Shown: piece after piece, positions 29,672-38,882 of the stretch
Position numbering within the stretch: the stretch's first letter is position 1
Layout of the letters: every line of letters starts with the position of its first letter
Assembly: GCF_003570725.1 (NCBI RefSeq)
Contig: NZ_QWVS01000020.1
Span: 1 to 64,000, forward strand
DNA length: 64,000 nt
Source: Peribacillus asahii
Lineage (GTDB): Bacteria; Bacillota; Bacilli; Bacillales; DSM-1321
Direction: 5' to 3'
Position numbers and translations under genes: made by a program
The notes under the pieces: model-generated
Told to the model about the DNA's origin: nothing
Databases searched by the model: none
The model's input: only the letters and a program-made list of their open reading frames with translations

Positions 29672-30517
29672 TCACTGTCCAACTGTTGAATTTCTCATAA
29701 TATTCTCAATTAACATACGTCTAATTGTAGAGTTTCTTGCAGAAGTTGTATTTACAGGCTGTGTATTGCTTTGAGTCATTTCAGGCTGACTAACGTTTTG
29801 AGTAGTACTATCCATATTTTGATCTTCATTAGTTTCTTCCTCTTCAACCTCTATTTTTTGAGCAACAAAGCTAATCGAATCATTTGGTACATAAATAACT
29901 TCTTTATGTTTCACAAGTACGGAATATTCATCATTTACTTCAATCAATATACCTTCTACTTTATCTGGTCCATGATTAACAGTCGTCCATTGTAACAGAA
30001 GAGACCTTAGCAAATCTGTAAATAAGTGACTGCCGCCAAATGCAATTGTTGGTAACACCTCTGAAAAATCAGATTCAGTTGTAGAAATACTCTTGATTTG
30101 ATCAAGTCGATAAAAAACAAGTCCCTTTTCTTCTGTTGTCAAAGCAATGTATTCGGACTTAGCATCAAGTAAATAGCCTTTACTAGAAGATGGTCCCCCT
30201 CCATTTACTTGAACATAGCCCATTTGCAGAGACTGCACTAATTCTTGAAACGTATCAGGATAAACAATTGTTTCCTGTGCCGCTAGTCTTGTGTACAGAT
30301 GCTCGATTGATACTGCGCTATTCTTCGTATTATCAATCACGCTTTTTAATTGTGTTAATGGATAGTACACAACTTGTTGATCTTCCGTTTTCAACACCAA
30401 ATAATCACTTTTCACCACCAAAAGCTCACCTGTTCTTGAATGTGGTCCTCCTTTAAAAACGGTCACAGTTCTGCCGACTAACTTCTCAAGGTATGATAAA
30501 CCTACTTTATCTGCCAT
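29672..30517 (-). CDS. cotB: Spore coat protein, CotB family
   Basis: 281 residues. Three repeats of the CotB unit are visible: about 8-60 (LVGRTVTVFKGGPHSRTGEL...VVYYPLTQLKSV), 90-145 (QVNGGGPSSSKGYLLDAKSEYIAL) and 175-215 (TTVNHGPDKVEGILIEV). B. subtilis CotB has the same KxVTVxxGGPxSxxGxL pattern. The C-terminal 65 residues are a low-complexity acidic then Gln/Ser/Thr/Asn-rich tail. SD GGAGG precedes ATG 30517. CotB is an outer-coat, surface-exposed protein made under sigma-K and GerE; I looked for a sigma-K promoter upstream and saw only a weak match. Confidence 0.78.
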   Translation of the reverse strand: MADKVGLSYLEKLVGRTVTVFKGGPHSRTGELLVVKSDYLVLKTEDQQVVYYPLTQLKSVIDNTKNSAVSIEHLYTRLAAQETIVYPDTFQELVQSLQMGYVQVNGGGPSSSKGYLLDAKSEYIALTTEEKGLVFYRLDQIKSISTTESDFSEVLPTIAFGGSHLFTDLLRSLLLQWTTVNHGPDKVEGILIEVNDEYSVLVKHKEVIYVPNDSISFVAQKIEVEEEETNEDQNMDSTTQNVSQPEMTQSNTQPVNTTSARNSTIRRMLIENIMRNSTVGQ

Positions 30518-30588
30518 ATTTACCTTGCCTCCAAATAGTTATTTATACTTTAGGGATATTTATAATGCATGTATATGCGCCTTTAATC

Positions 30589-30626
30589 AATTCCGCTATC
30601 TGCTATTAACCCATTTTAGCGGAATT
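30589..30626. repeat. 10-bp perfect inverted repeat before the MFS gene
   Basis: AATTCCGCTA (30589-30598) and TAGCGGAATT (30617-30626), 18 bases apart. No T run follows. It lies between the divergent cotB-like and MFS genes and may be an operator. Confidence 0.45.
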
Positions 30627-30704
30627 CGTTTGTTAGCCCAGTAAAAACTTAATTATGGAGGTGCATCAATTCGAATAAAAACGCAACACTTCAATTCTCA
30701 ATCA

Positions 30705-30734
30705 TTGGTAAAACTCATGAATTTTTAGTAAAAT
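30705..30734 (+). promoter_or_regulatory. Candidate promoter of the MFS gene
   Basis: TTGGTA (30705-30710) and TAAAAT (30729-30734) with an 18-base spacer, about 30 bases before the start codon. Confidence 0.5.
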
Positions 30735-30765
30735 AACGGCATCTATAGATTGAAGGTGAATGTGT

Positions 30766-31950
30766 ATGGCTGAATCTTTGGTGAAAGAACACGTAAGTAG
30801 CAAGGAAAAAATCTGGACACGAGATTTTATTTTAATTTGCTTAGCTAACTTCTTTGTATTTCTCGGCTTTCAAATGACCTTACCGACTATTCCGCTTTTC
30901 GTTGAAAGTCTTGGTGGAAATGATCGCCTCATTGGCGTGGTTGTCGGCATTTTCACTTTTTCCGCCCTGCTGATTAGACCGTTTGCTGGACAATTATTGG
31001 AAACAAAGGGTCGACGCTTTGTTTTTCTAGCTGGACTAACGATTTTCATCCTTACTATTGGTGCTTTTGGCTTTACCACAAGTTTGATTCTGCTATTTGC
31101 TATACGTGTCATTCAAGGTATAGGCTGGGGATATTCGACAACAGCATCTGGCACCATCGCAACAGACCTTATTCCAGCTAAAAGACGCGGCGAAGGAATG
31201 GGGTATTACGGATTATCAGGAAATGTCGCACTTGCTATCGGTCCATCGCTTGGATTAATTTTGGTCAATATGATTTCGTTTAAAGAACTTTTTTTAATTT
31301 GTGGGCTTTTAGGTGCCATCGCCTGGATTTCCGCTTCGACCATTCGCTATAAAAAAGCCGAGCCTATGGCTATAGCAGCGAAAACAACGAAATGGAACTT
31401 ATACGAAAAAAGCTCCCTTCAGCCGTCTATTCTCATCTTTTTCATCTCTGTGACGTTTGGAGGAATCTCAACATTTTTACCCCTTTACGCAGACCAACGC
31501 GGTGTGACAGGGATTCAATGGTATTTCTTTATCTTTGCCGCAGCCCTCATGACGACAAGAATTTTTGCCGGACAACTTTATGATAAACACGGACATAAAG
31601 CAATTTATATTCCATCTACAATCCTCATTAGCATTGCTATGCTGCTTTTAGCTTGGATGCCAAACAACATCGTATTGTATATCGCCGCGATCTGTTATGG
31701 ACTAGGATTCGGTGCCTTACAGCCTGCACTCCAAGCTTGGTCTGTCGAAAAAGCGGCCGCCAATCGAAAAGGAATGGCCAATGCAACGTACTTTTCCTTT
31801 TTCGATCTCGGGATTGGATTCGGCGCTATTCTATTTGGACAAATTGGGTACTTTTTAGACTATCGAAGCATCTACATAACCGCTGCTTTATCCGTACTCT
31901 TATCTATTGTCATATACATTTGGCTATTGATACGAAATAAGCAAACATAA
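30766..31950 (+). CDS. MFS transporter, drug:H+ antiporter type
   Basis: 394 residues with 12 hydrophobic segments and the family signature between segments 2 and 3 (GQLLETKGRRFVF, a diverged form of the G-x-L-x-D-R-x-G-R-R loop). The C-terminal half repeats it in GQLYDKHGHKA. ATG 30766 has GAAGGTGA six bases upstream; another ATG two codons before it is too close to that SD. It ends in a strong terminator and stands alone. The substrate cannot be told; drug or metabolite export in exchange for protons is usual for this group. Confidence 0.8.
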   Translation: MAESLVKEHVSSKEKIWTRDFILICLANFFVFLGFQMTLPTIPLFVESLGGNDRLIGVVVGIFTFSALLIRPFAGQLLETKGRRFVFLAGLTIFILTIGAFGFTTSLILLFAIRVIQGIGWGYSTTASGTIATDLIPAKRRGEGMGYYGLSGNVALAIGPSLGLILVNMISFKELFLICGLLGAIAWISASTIRYKKAEPMAIAAKTTKWNLYEKSSLQPSILIFFISVTFGGISTFLPLYADQRGVTGIQWYFFIFAAALMTTRIFAGQLYDKHGHKAIYIPSTILISIAMLLLAWMPNNIVLYIAAICYGLGFGALQPALQAWSVEKAAANRKGMANATYFSFFDLGIGFGAILFGQIGYFLDYRSIYITAALSVLLSIVIYIWLLIRNKQT

Positions 31951-31952
31951 CG

Positions 31953-31995
31953 AAAAGGGAAGCGAATTCTACACACATTCGCTTCCCTTTTTTAT
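31953..31995 (+). terminator. Terminator after the MFS gene
   Basis: AAAAGGGAAGCGAAT and its complement enclose a 9-base loop, followed by TTTTTT on the plus strand. Confidence 0.92.
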
Positions 31996-32034
31996 TTGGA
32001 AATTATAGGGATTCATCCACAGATTATCCACAAT

Positions 32035-33891
32035 TTAAAAAGTCACTGTGACACGTTCACTTTGGTTGCCAGCTGGATCTTGAGCATAAATACGTAAGAT
32101 TTTGGCAATTTTTTGTCTGCTGATTTTGATGGTGTAATTACCTTGGGCATCGGTTTGTTGCGTACCGATTATTTCTCCCTTTCCTCGAAAGTAGACTGTT
32201 GAATACGCTTCAGATTTTCCGGTTACCGTTATTGTTTTACTTGTTGCTTTAATCGAGACAGTTGGCTTAGCTGGCGATGTTTGGTCGATAACTTTAATCT
32301 TTGTAGCAGCGCTCACATTTCCTGCTTTATCTGTAGCTGTTATTTTGAGTAACGTTCCCGCTTTTTGTTTTGTCTTCATAGTGATCGTAAACTCCCCCGC
32401 ACTATTTGCCTTTGCTACACCGAGTTGTTTTATACCGGATTTAACACGAACAGTCGAGCCTGCTTCTGCTGTACCTATGACCTTGGTTGTATCGTCCCCT
32501 ATCCCCTTTACTACAGGACGAGCCGGTGAGGTTTGATCAATGACTGTTAAAGTAACCGGTTCAACATTCGGTTGATCTATTTCAATATGCACAACGGTGC
32601 CAGCTCGTTGCTTCGGAATCTTAACAGCAAAAGTATTCTGATTAACTAGATTAGCAGTTGCTAGAACCTCCTGATCCGTATAAATCGTCACCTTTCCATC
32701 TACAATACTCTTCGATAATCTTCCTTTTACAACGGTAGCGGAATCGACAATTTCATCGACCGTTAAAATCATTTGTTTCTGCTCTACATCTGGAATAACT
32801 GCTACTGCTTTGTTCGCATCAATGCGCCCATACCCGTAATATCGATCTTTTCCTTCCACCCCTAAATCGAGAGACGTTCTATATAATTGTTGTTCAATTT
32901 GTTCATTCGTTAAACTCGGATTAATCGACCAAACAAGAGCAGCAACACCGGCAACAATAGGTGTTGCCATAGAAGTACCTGTCATATAACCATATGTATT
33001 ATAAGGTAACGTGGAATAAATATTAGTACCTGGAGCAGCAAGATCAATCGTAGACCCGTAATTGGAATAACGTGCAATTTTATCGTTCTTATCTGTTGCA
33101 CTTACCCCAATCACATGGTCATAAGAAGCTGGATAATCATATATGTTTTTTCCATCATTTCCTGCTGCGGCAATAATAAGTAACCCCGCCTTATGAGCCC
33201 TTTGAATAGCCTCATTAAATAAAGCAGAGGATTCTGTCCCGCCCAAGCTTAAATTAATAATATCTGCTCCTTGCTTAATTGCGTAATCAATCGCTTTTAT
33301 TACATCGGAATGCCTCGCATTTTCTCTATCAAAAACATTTATCGGCATAATTTTGACATTCGGTGCAACCCCTGCCCCACCATAGCTATTGTTTATAGAA
33401 CCTGCAATAATTCCTGCAACATGAGTGCCGTGCTCCCCTGCTGTAATTTTTAATTTGCTATCTAATACAACGTCATAAGGAGCGATAATTCGATTCTTAA
33501 ATTCTTGATGATTGATATCGAGACCATCATCAATAATCGCAACGACAACCTCACTAGATCCCGTCGTAACGTCCCAAGCATCTTCTACTCCAATCACTTG
33601 ATGATACCACTGCCTTGTATAATACGGATCACTAGCCGTAGCAGAACGGTTGATTACATAATTCGGTTCTACTGCCTCCACATTCGGCTGTTCTTCTAAT
33701 TCAGCTATAAAGCTCGCGGCTGACTTTTTAGCTGGCACATCTAGCGTGACCATTTCTTCGTCGGATTTATATTTTACAATCACTTGGCCAATGTCCGTTT
33801 CTTCTGCATACACCTCGGACCCACTCTGAAGAATGGATAGAAAACTTCCAACTAAGATGAAGAATAATAGACGATTCACAAATTTGTACAT
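32035..33891 (-). CDS. Secreted subtilisin-like serine protease (S8) with Ig-like repeats
   Basis: 618 residues. A signal peptide (about 1-29, ending near VYAEE) and a short inhibitor-like propeptide (about 33-85, containing NVEAVEPNYVI) precede the S8 domain. The catalytic triad is Asp in AIIDDGLD (about 121), His in GEHGTHVAG (about 154) and Ser in GTSMATP (about 307), with the oxyanion Asn in AAAGNDG. The C-terminal 235 residues are three Ig-like repeats, two of which begin DQTSPA(R/K)P. Such repeats usually bind cell wall or matrix. There is no LPXTG anchor. ATG 33891 has AGGAG eight bases upstream. The enzyme is exported and probably self-activating. Confidence 0.9.
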   Translation of the reverse strand: MYKFVNRLLFFILVGSFLSILQSGSEVYAEETDIGQVIVKYKSDEEMVTLDVPAKKSAASFIAELEEQPNVEAVEPNYVINRSATASDPYYTRQWYHQVIGVEDAWDVTTGSSEVVVAIIDDGLDINHQEFKNRIIAPYDVVLDSKLKITAGEHGTHVAGIIAGSINNSYGGAGVAPNVKIMPINVFDRENARHSDVIKAIDYAIKQGADIINLSLGGTESSALFNEAIQRAHKAGLLIIAAAGNDGKNIYDYPASYDHVIGVSATDKNDKIARYSNYGSTIDLAAPGTNIYSTLPYNTYGYMTGTSMATPIVAGVAALVWSINPSLTNEQIEQQLYRTSLDLGVEGKDRYYGYGRIDANKAVAVIPDVEQKQMILTVDEIVDSATVVKGRLSKSIVDGKVTIYTDQEVLATANLVNQNTFAVKIPKQRAGTVVHIEIDQPNVEPVTLTVIDQTSPARPVVKGIGDDTTKVIGTAEAGSTVRVKSGIKQLGVAKANSAGEFTITMKTKQKAGTLLKITATDKAGNVSAATKIKVIDQTSPAKPTVSIKATSKTITVTGKSEAYSTVYFRGKGEIIGTQQTDAQGNYTIKISRQKIAKILRIYAQDPAGNQSERVTVTF

Positions 33892-33991
33892 TATGCTCAC
33901 TCCTAGAAATATATGACTCTATTATACGCTCTATTTCCTCACCTTGGCTTTAGTTAAAAAGGACGAAACAACCTATTCTTTCACATTCAAC

Positions 33992-34016
33992 ACAAAAAAC
34001 CGCAATAGCGGTTTTT
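33992..34016 (-). terminator. Terminator after livF
   Basis: AAAACCGC / GCGGTTTT around AATA, with TTTTTT following on the minus strand; it closes the liv operon. Confidence 0.85.
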
Positions 34017-34020
34017 CTCA

Positions 34021-34728
34021 TTAGTGCCCACCGAGATAAGCTTTTTTGATTTCCTCACTAGCTGTTAACTCTTCCGCTTCTCCCGATAACACAATGCTTC
34101 CTGTTTCTACAACGTATGCTCGGTCCGCAATCGATAAAGCTAGATTAGCATTTTGTTCAACAAGTAAAATCGTTGTTCCTCCTTTATTAATTTCTTCTAC
34201 AATATTAAAAATTTGTTTTACTAATAAGGGGGCTAAACCCATTGAAGGCTCATCAAGAAGTAATAGTCTGGGTCTAGCCATTAATGCCCGCCCCATCGCA
34301 AGCATTTGCTGTTCGCCGCCCGACAATGTTCCCGACTGCTGTTTAACTCGCTCTAACAATCTTGGAAAAAGCGTATACACTTTCTCTAAATCTTGCTTAA
34401 TCCCCGCTTTATCTTTTCGTAAAAAAGCACCTAATTCCAGATTTTCTTCTACAGTCATATTCGCAAATACTCTTCGACCTTCCGGAACATGCGAAATGCC
34501 TAATTTTACAATTGATTGCGCCGCTTTTCCACCAATCGATTCTCCCTCAAATAAAACCTTCCCTTGTTTCGGCTTCAATAAGCCCGAAATCGTCTTTAAT
34601 AACGTACTTTTACCTGCTCCATTAGCACCAATTAAGGTAACAATTTCTCCTTTGTTAATGTCCATTGAAACTCCGCGTAGTGCTTGAATGTTCCCATAAT
34701 ACACATTGATATCTTCAATTTTCAACAT
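34021..34728 (-). CDS. livF: Branched-chain amino acid ABC transporter, ATP-binding protein LivF
   Basis: 235 residues, the shorter of the two ATPases. Walker A is GANGAGKSTL, signature LSGGEQQMLAMGRAL, Walker B RLLLLDEPSMGL, and the switch histidine position reads ILLVEQNA, as is normal for LivF. It starts at ATG 34728, sharing one base with the livG stop (TAATG), so the two are translationally coupled. It is the last gene of the livJ-H-M-G-F operon, which imports Leu/Ile/Val or related amino acids at the membrane. Confidence 0.93.
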   Translation of the reverse strand: MLKIEDINVYYGNIQALRGVSMDINKGEIVTLIGANGAGKSTLLKTISGLLKPKQGKVLFEGESIGGKAAQSIVKLGISHVPEGRRVFANMTVEENLELGAFLRKDKAGIKQDLEKVYTLFPRLLERVKQQSGTLSGGEQQMLAMGRALMARPRLLLLDEPSMGLAPLLVKQIFNIVEEINKGGTTILLVEQNANLALSIADRAYVVETGSIVLSGEAEELTASEEIKKAYLGGH

Positions 34729-35510
34729 TATGACACAACCTCCTCACCCAAATACGCTTCAATCACTTTTGGGTTGTTACGAATCTCTTCAGGCTTTCCT
34801 TCAGCAATAAGCTGGCCGTGATCCAATACATAAATTCGTTCACATACCCCCATCACAAGTGACATATCATGTTCGATTAAAAGGACGGTCAGATTGAATT
34901 TTTCACGGATAAAGGCGATTAAGTTCATCAATTCATGTGTTTCCTGCGGGTTCATTCCAGCCGCCGGTTCATCAAGAAGAAGCAATTTAGGATTAGCTGC
35001 TAACGCACGGGCAATCTCTAAGCGCCGTTGTTGACCATAAGGCAAATTTTTAGCTAATTCATGTTGATAATGATCTAAATTAAAGATTTTTAAAAATTCA
35101 AGCGCCCTTTCATCCATTTCTTGCTCACCTTTAAAATGAGTTGGAAAGCGTAAAATAGAGCTTATCATACTGTGTTTCGCTAGCGAATGATAGGCTACTT
35201 TTACATTATCAATAACAGACAAGTCGCCGAATAAACGAATATTTTGGAACGTACGACTGATTCCTTTTTGGTTAATTTTATATGGCGGCAGTTTTCTTAA
35301 GTTCTGTCCCTCTAATGAAATACTTCCTTCTGTTGGTACATACACTCCTGTTAATAAGTTGAAGAACGTCGTTTTTCCCGCTCCATTTGGTCCAATTAAT
35401 CCAATTAATTCGCCTGGGTAGAGTTCAACATTCACATTGGACACAGCCTTTAATCCACCAAACTGAATCCCAACAGCGTCCACTTTAAGCAATGGTTTGT
35501 TCGTTGTCAT
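34728..35510 (-). CDS. livG: Branched-chain amino acid ABC transporter, ATP-binding protein LivG
   Basis: 260 residues. Walker A GPNGAGKTTFF, signature LPYGQQRRLEIARAL (the LivG variant of LSGGQ), Walker B LLLLDEPAAGMNPQE and the His switch in VLLIEHDMSLVM. ATG 35510 has AAAGGAGGT upstream and lies inside the last 26 bases of livM, so the genes overlap. It pairs with LivF to energise the LivHM channel. Confidence 0.93.
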   Translation of the reverse strand: MTTNKPLLKVDAVGIQFGGLKAVSNVNVELYPGELIGLIGPNGAGKTTFFNLLTGVYVPTEGSISLEGQNLRKLPPYKINQKGISRTFQNIRLFGDLSVIDNVKVAYHSLAKHSMISSILRFPTHFKGEQEMDERALEFLKIFNLDHYQHELAKNLPYGQQRRLEIARALAANPKLLLLDEPAAGMNPQETHELMNLIAFIREKFNLTVLLIEHDMSLVMGVCERIYVLDHGQLIAEGKPEEIRNNPKVIEAYLGEEVVS

Positions 35511-36447
35511 GCTTGTGACCTCCTTTACGCTTAAAGAAGCTTGTAAACTCTTTCGTACCTAATAATCCTTGCGGACGATAAATCATCATAATAATTAAGA
35601 CAAGACTATAAATAATCATTCGTGTTTCCGGGTAATCTTGTAGGAAAGTCGTCACAACCGTTAACAAAATAGCCGCTAATACAGCACCAGATAAGCTGCC
35701 TAGACCACCTAGTACAACAAAAATTAAAATATCAAACGATTTCAAGAAACCAAAGTTCGAAGGCAAAATAATATAAAAATTATGTGCATACAAACCTCCA
35801 GCAATCCCAGCTAAAAAAGCACCAATCGCAAAAGCAACTACTTTATAGTACGTTGTATTAATCCCCATAGAATCCGCTGCTGTTTCATCTTCACGAATCG
35901 AAATACAGGCGCGGCCATGCGTAGAACTCGTAAAGTTACGAATAACTAAAATGGTCAAAAGAACGGAGGCAAATACCCATGGCCACGTCGTCAAATGGGA
36001 AACTTGCATGCCGCTCGCTCCACCAACATAATCAATATTCAGCAGAACAATTCGAACAATCTCTCCGAATCCAAGTGTTGCAATCGCTAAATAATCTCCT
36101 TTTAGGCGTAAACTCGGGATTCCGATAATTAATCCCGCAAGAGCGGCCATTAGCCCTCCAACTAGTAAGGATACAAAAAACGGCATTTCAAGCTTCATAG
36201 TCATAATAGCGGATGCATAAGCACCTACCGCCAAAAATCCAGCATGACCAATTGAAAATTGACCTGTAATCCCAATAATTAAATGAAGACTTGCCGCTAA
36301 GATAATATTAATCCCAATTAACATGATTGTATTTTGATAAAAGGGATTTAATAGGCCACCGCTAATCATCGTTTGAATAATGGTAAAGAAGATACATGAT
36401 AGCAAAATAGAGAGCCAAAAGCCTTTTGCTCGCTTCAAAATCGTCAT
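35485..36447 (-). CDS. livM: Branched-chain amino acid ABC transporter, permease LivM
   Basis: 320 residues with eight to ten membrane segments, including LIIGITGQFSIGHAGFLAVGAYASA and LRLKGDYLAIATLGFGEIVRI, both characteristic of LivM. The C-terminus is short and basic with GHKHDNEQ at the end. It follows livH by 13 bases. Its end overlaps livG. A role in urea uptake (UrtC-like) is possible for this fold, but no urt or urease genes are nearby. Confidence 0.9.
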   Translation of the reverse strand: MTILKRAKGFWLSILLSCIFFTIIQTMISGGLLNPFYQNTIMLIGINIILAASLHLIIGITGQFSIGHAGFLAVGAYASAIMTMKLEMPFFVSLLVGGLMAALAGLIIGIPSLRLKGDYLAIATLGFGEIVRIVLLNIDYVGGASGMQVSHLTTWPWVFASVLLTILVIRNFTSSTHGRACISIREDETAADSMGINTTYYKVVAFAIGAFLAGIAGGLYAHNFYIILPSNFGFLKSFDILIFVVLGGLGSLSGAVLAAILLTVVTTFLQDYPETRMIIYSLVLIIMMIYRPQGLLGTKEFTSFFKRKGGHKHDNEQTIA

Positions 36448-36460
36448 TGCCTTGTCCCTC

Positions 36461-37339
36461 CTATACTTTTTCTCTTTTATTTTTTCCGAATAAGCCTTGT
36501 GGTCTAAAGATGAGGATTAAGATAAGGACAACAAATGCTACACCATCACGCCATAAGGAAAATCCAGCTGCACTTACTAACGCTTCAATCACTCCTAAAA
36601 GTAATCCTCCGACCATGGCGCCAGGTATAATCCCGATTCCACCAAGGACAGCCGCAACAAACGCTTTTAGTCCAGGAATAATTCCCATTAAAGGCTCGAT
36701 TTTAATATAATAAATACCAAAGATAACACCTGCTGCACCCGCTAAGGCAGAGCCAATCGCAAATGTCGCCGAAATTGTGTTATTAACATTAATGCCCATT
36801 AATCTTGCCGCATCGGCATCAAAAGAGACAGCACGCATCGCTTTTCCGATTTTTGTTTTATGTACAACAAATTGCAAAATAATCATTAATACAATCGCAA
36901 CAAAGAAAATTAATAAAGATTGGCTGCTAATCGAAACCCCTAAAATATCAATCTTGCTCGTTGGCATAACATCGTTTGGATAGGCTTCCGGTTGCGCACC
37001 GCGAATATAAATCATCCCATATTCGATAAGCAAGGACACACCAATTGCTGTAATCAATGCAGCAATTCTCGTTGCATTCCGTAAAGGCTTATACGCAATT
37101 CTCTCAATGAGTACTCCAAAGATGGCACAGACAATCATAGAGATCAATAAAGCTGGTAAAAAAGGTAACTCTAAAATAGTGATAGAATAAAAACCGACAA
37201 ATGCCCCAACCATAAATACATCCCCATGGGCAAAGTTAATCAGCTTAACAATCCCATATACCATCGTATAGCCGAGGGCAATGAGGGCGTATATGCTGCC
37301 TAGTGAAAGTCCGTTCACAAGCTGTTGAATCAGTTCCAT
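36461..37339 (-). CDS. livH: Branched-chain amino acid ABC transporter, permease LivH
   Basis: 292 residues, about eight membrane segments. The N-terminal QQLVNGLSLGSIYALIALGY and MVYGIVKLINFAHGDVFMVG are hallmark LivH sequence. AAGGAGG precedes ATG 37339. It lies about 80 bases after livJ and forms the channel with LivM. Confidence 0.92.
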   Translation of the reverse strand: MELIQQLVNGLSLGSIYALIALGYTMVYGIVKLINFAHGDVFMVGAFVGFYSITILELPFLPALLISMIVCAIFGVLIERIAYKPLRNATRIAALITAIGVSLLIEYGMIYIRGAQPEAYPNDVMPTSKIDILGVSISSQSLLIFFVAIVLMIILQFVVHKTKIGKAMRAVSFDADAARLMGINVNNTISATFAIGSALAGAAGVIFGIYYIKIEPLMGIIPGLKAFVAAVLGGIGIIPGAMVGGLLLGVIEALVSAAGFSLWRDGVAFVVLILILIFRPQGLFGKNKREKV

Positions 37340-37421
37340 GATCTTGAACCTCCTTCATTATGATGATGTTTTTTAAAACCCGAAATAGGAGGCCATTTCG
37401 CCCCCCTATTCCGTCAATCTC

Positions 37422-38609
37422 TTATTCAGGATCGATTTTTGTCTTGAATTGTTGTTTTCCGTTTACAAATTCAAGAATAGACGCGGATTTAATTGGATTA
37501 TGTTTATCGTCTAATGTAAATGTACCTGATACTAGTTCAAGATCTTTTGTCGCTTCAAGTGCTTCTTTAATTTTTACAGAATCCGCTGAGCCAGCGCGCT
37601 TAATCGCATCCGCTAAGAAATAACCCGTGTCATAGCCTAGAGCGTTGAACGCATCCGGTGATTTATCTTTATACTTTGCTTTAAATGATTTTACAAAATT
37701 CTGAATTTTTTCGTCAGGATCACCTGAAGAATAATGATTTGTAATAAAGGTGTTATTTAAAGCGTCTGCACCGGCAATTTCAACAAGTTTAGGAGAATCC
37801 CAGCCGTCTCCACCCATAAACGGTACGTCTAATCCCGCTTCACGAGCTTGTTTTACAATTAGACCAGCCTCTTCGTAATAACCAGGAAGGAAAACAAAAT
37901 CTGGTTTCGCTGATTTAATTCGCGTTAATGTCGCACGGAAATCTGTATCTTTTGCAACATACGCTTCTTCAGCTACAATTTTGCCACCGTTTGCTTTAAA
38001 TTGCTCAATAAACGCTTTTGCTAAGCCTTTCGAGTAATCGCTTGCACTATCAATGTAAACTGCTGCATTCTTCGCTTTTACTTCTTTCGTTGCAAAGTTT
38101 GCGGCTACTGTTCCTTGGAACGGATCAATAAAGCTTGTTCTAAAAATGAAATCATTTAATTTTCCATCTTTAAATGTAATATCTGGGCTTGTCCCACTTG
38201 GTGAGATAACCGGTGTTTGACTATCTTGTGCAATTTGTACCTGTGCAATCGTATTCCCGCTTGTCGCCGCTCCAATAATGACCGCTACCTTATCTTGCGA
38301 GGTAAGCTTTAATGCTGCGCTTGTTGATTCAGCGGCTTCCGATTTATTATCAACGGTCGTAAGCTCAATTTTCTTACCATCAATGCCTTCCTTATTAATT
38401 TCCTCCAGTGCCAGCTCAAGCCCTTCTAAAATCGATTGCCCATATGAAGCAACACCGCCAGATAGCTCAAGATTAGCTCCAACTTTAATCGTTTCTTCTT
38501 TCCCTGTAGAAGAATTACTTGCCTTTTCATCCGAGCCGGAACAACCAGCTAGTACCCCTGCCGCTAGTGATAGGGACATAAATATTCCCGCTAGCTTTTT
38601 CTTTTTCAT
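37422..38609 (-). CDS. livJ: Branched-chain amino acid ABC transporter, substrate-binding lipoprotein
   Basis: 395 residues. A lipoprotein signal peptide ends at the lipobox LAGC (Cys 23), then a low-complexity Ser/Lys linker and the periplasmic-binding-protein type I fold (about 40-390) with IKVGANLELSGGVASYGQSI at its start. SD GGGGGG precedes ATG 38609. It is the first gene of the operon; the following gap to livH (about 80 bases) shows no terminator. The ligand is probably Leu/Ile/Val, though the family also binds other amino acids and amides. Confidence 0.9.
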   Translation of the reverse strand: MKKKKLAGIFMSLSLAAGVLAGCSGSDEKASNSSTGKEETIKVGANLELSGGVASYGQSILEGLELALEEINKEGIDGKKIELTTVDNKSEAAESTSAALKLTSQDKVAVIIGAATSGNTIAQVQIAQDSQTPVISPSGTSPDITFKDGKLNDFIFRTSFIDPFQGTVAANFATKEVKAKNAAVYIDSASDYSKGLAKAFIEQFKANGGKIVAEEAYVAKDTDFRATLTRIKSAKPDFVFLPGYYEEAGLIVKQAREAGLDVPFMGGDGWDSPKLVEIAGADALNNTFITNHYSSGDPDEKIQNFVKSFKAKYKDKSPDAFNALGYDTGYFLADAIKRAGSADSVKIKEALEATKDLELVSGTFTLDDKHNPIKSASILEFVNGKQQFKTKIDPE

Positions 38610-38653
38610 GCAAAAATCCCCCCAACGTCTTTTGTAGAAAAATAAATTAGTTA

Positions 38654-38677
38654 AATATTTACATATTAGTAAATATT
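38654..38677 (-). promoter_or_regulatory. Inverted repeat at the liv operon start, possible operator
   Basis: AATATTTAC (38654-38662) and GTAAATATT (38669-38677) are exact complements around 6 bases. On the minus strand they lie from about +7 downstream of the candidate -10 box, a usual position for a repressor site. Confidence 0.5.
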
Positions 38678-38683
38678 AAAAAT

Positions 38684-38712
38684 ATTCTACCTTAAAAACC
38701 CAATTACGTCTA
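38684..38712 (-). promoter_or_regulatory. Candidate promoter of the liv operon
   Basis: Minus-strand TAGACG (38707-38712) and TAGAAT (38684-38689), 17 bases apart. A further perfect 12-base hairpin of A/T sequence, TATTTTTTCTAT / ATAGAAAAAATA (38722-38749), lies just upstream. Confidence 0.5.
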
Positions 38713-38848
38713 TATTCCTATTATTTTTTCTATCGAAATAGAAAAAATATGGTATTAATTGTGAACTTTCTCATTAGAAATACTATTCTCTAGACCATAT
38801 ACAATCCGGTTTTATTATTGAGCACTAATATTTACGAATCGTTTTCAA

Positions 38849-38882
38849 ATAAAAAAACTGACCCTGTTTACAGAGTCAGTTC
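38849..38882 (-). terminator. Terminator after tcdA
   Basis: AACTGAC and GTCAGTT arms with inner CTG/CAG pairing; seven T follow on the minus strand. Confidence 0.85.

Noticed and set aside
30518-30600. Sigma-K promoter before the cotB-like gene
   Set aside because: A CATATACAT sequence is near the -10 consensus but differs at the last two bases and no -35 AC lies at the right spacing.
34046-34687. 213-codon frame opposite livF
   Set aside because: Antisense of an ABC ATPase whose motifs are all intact; no SD.
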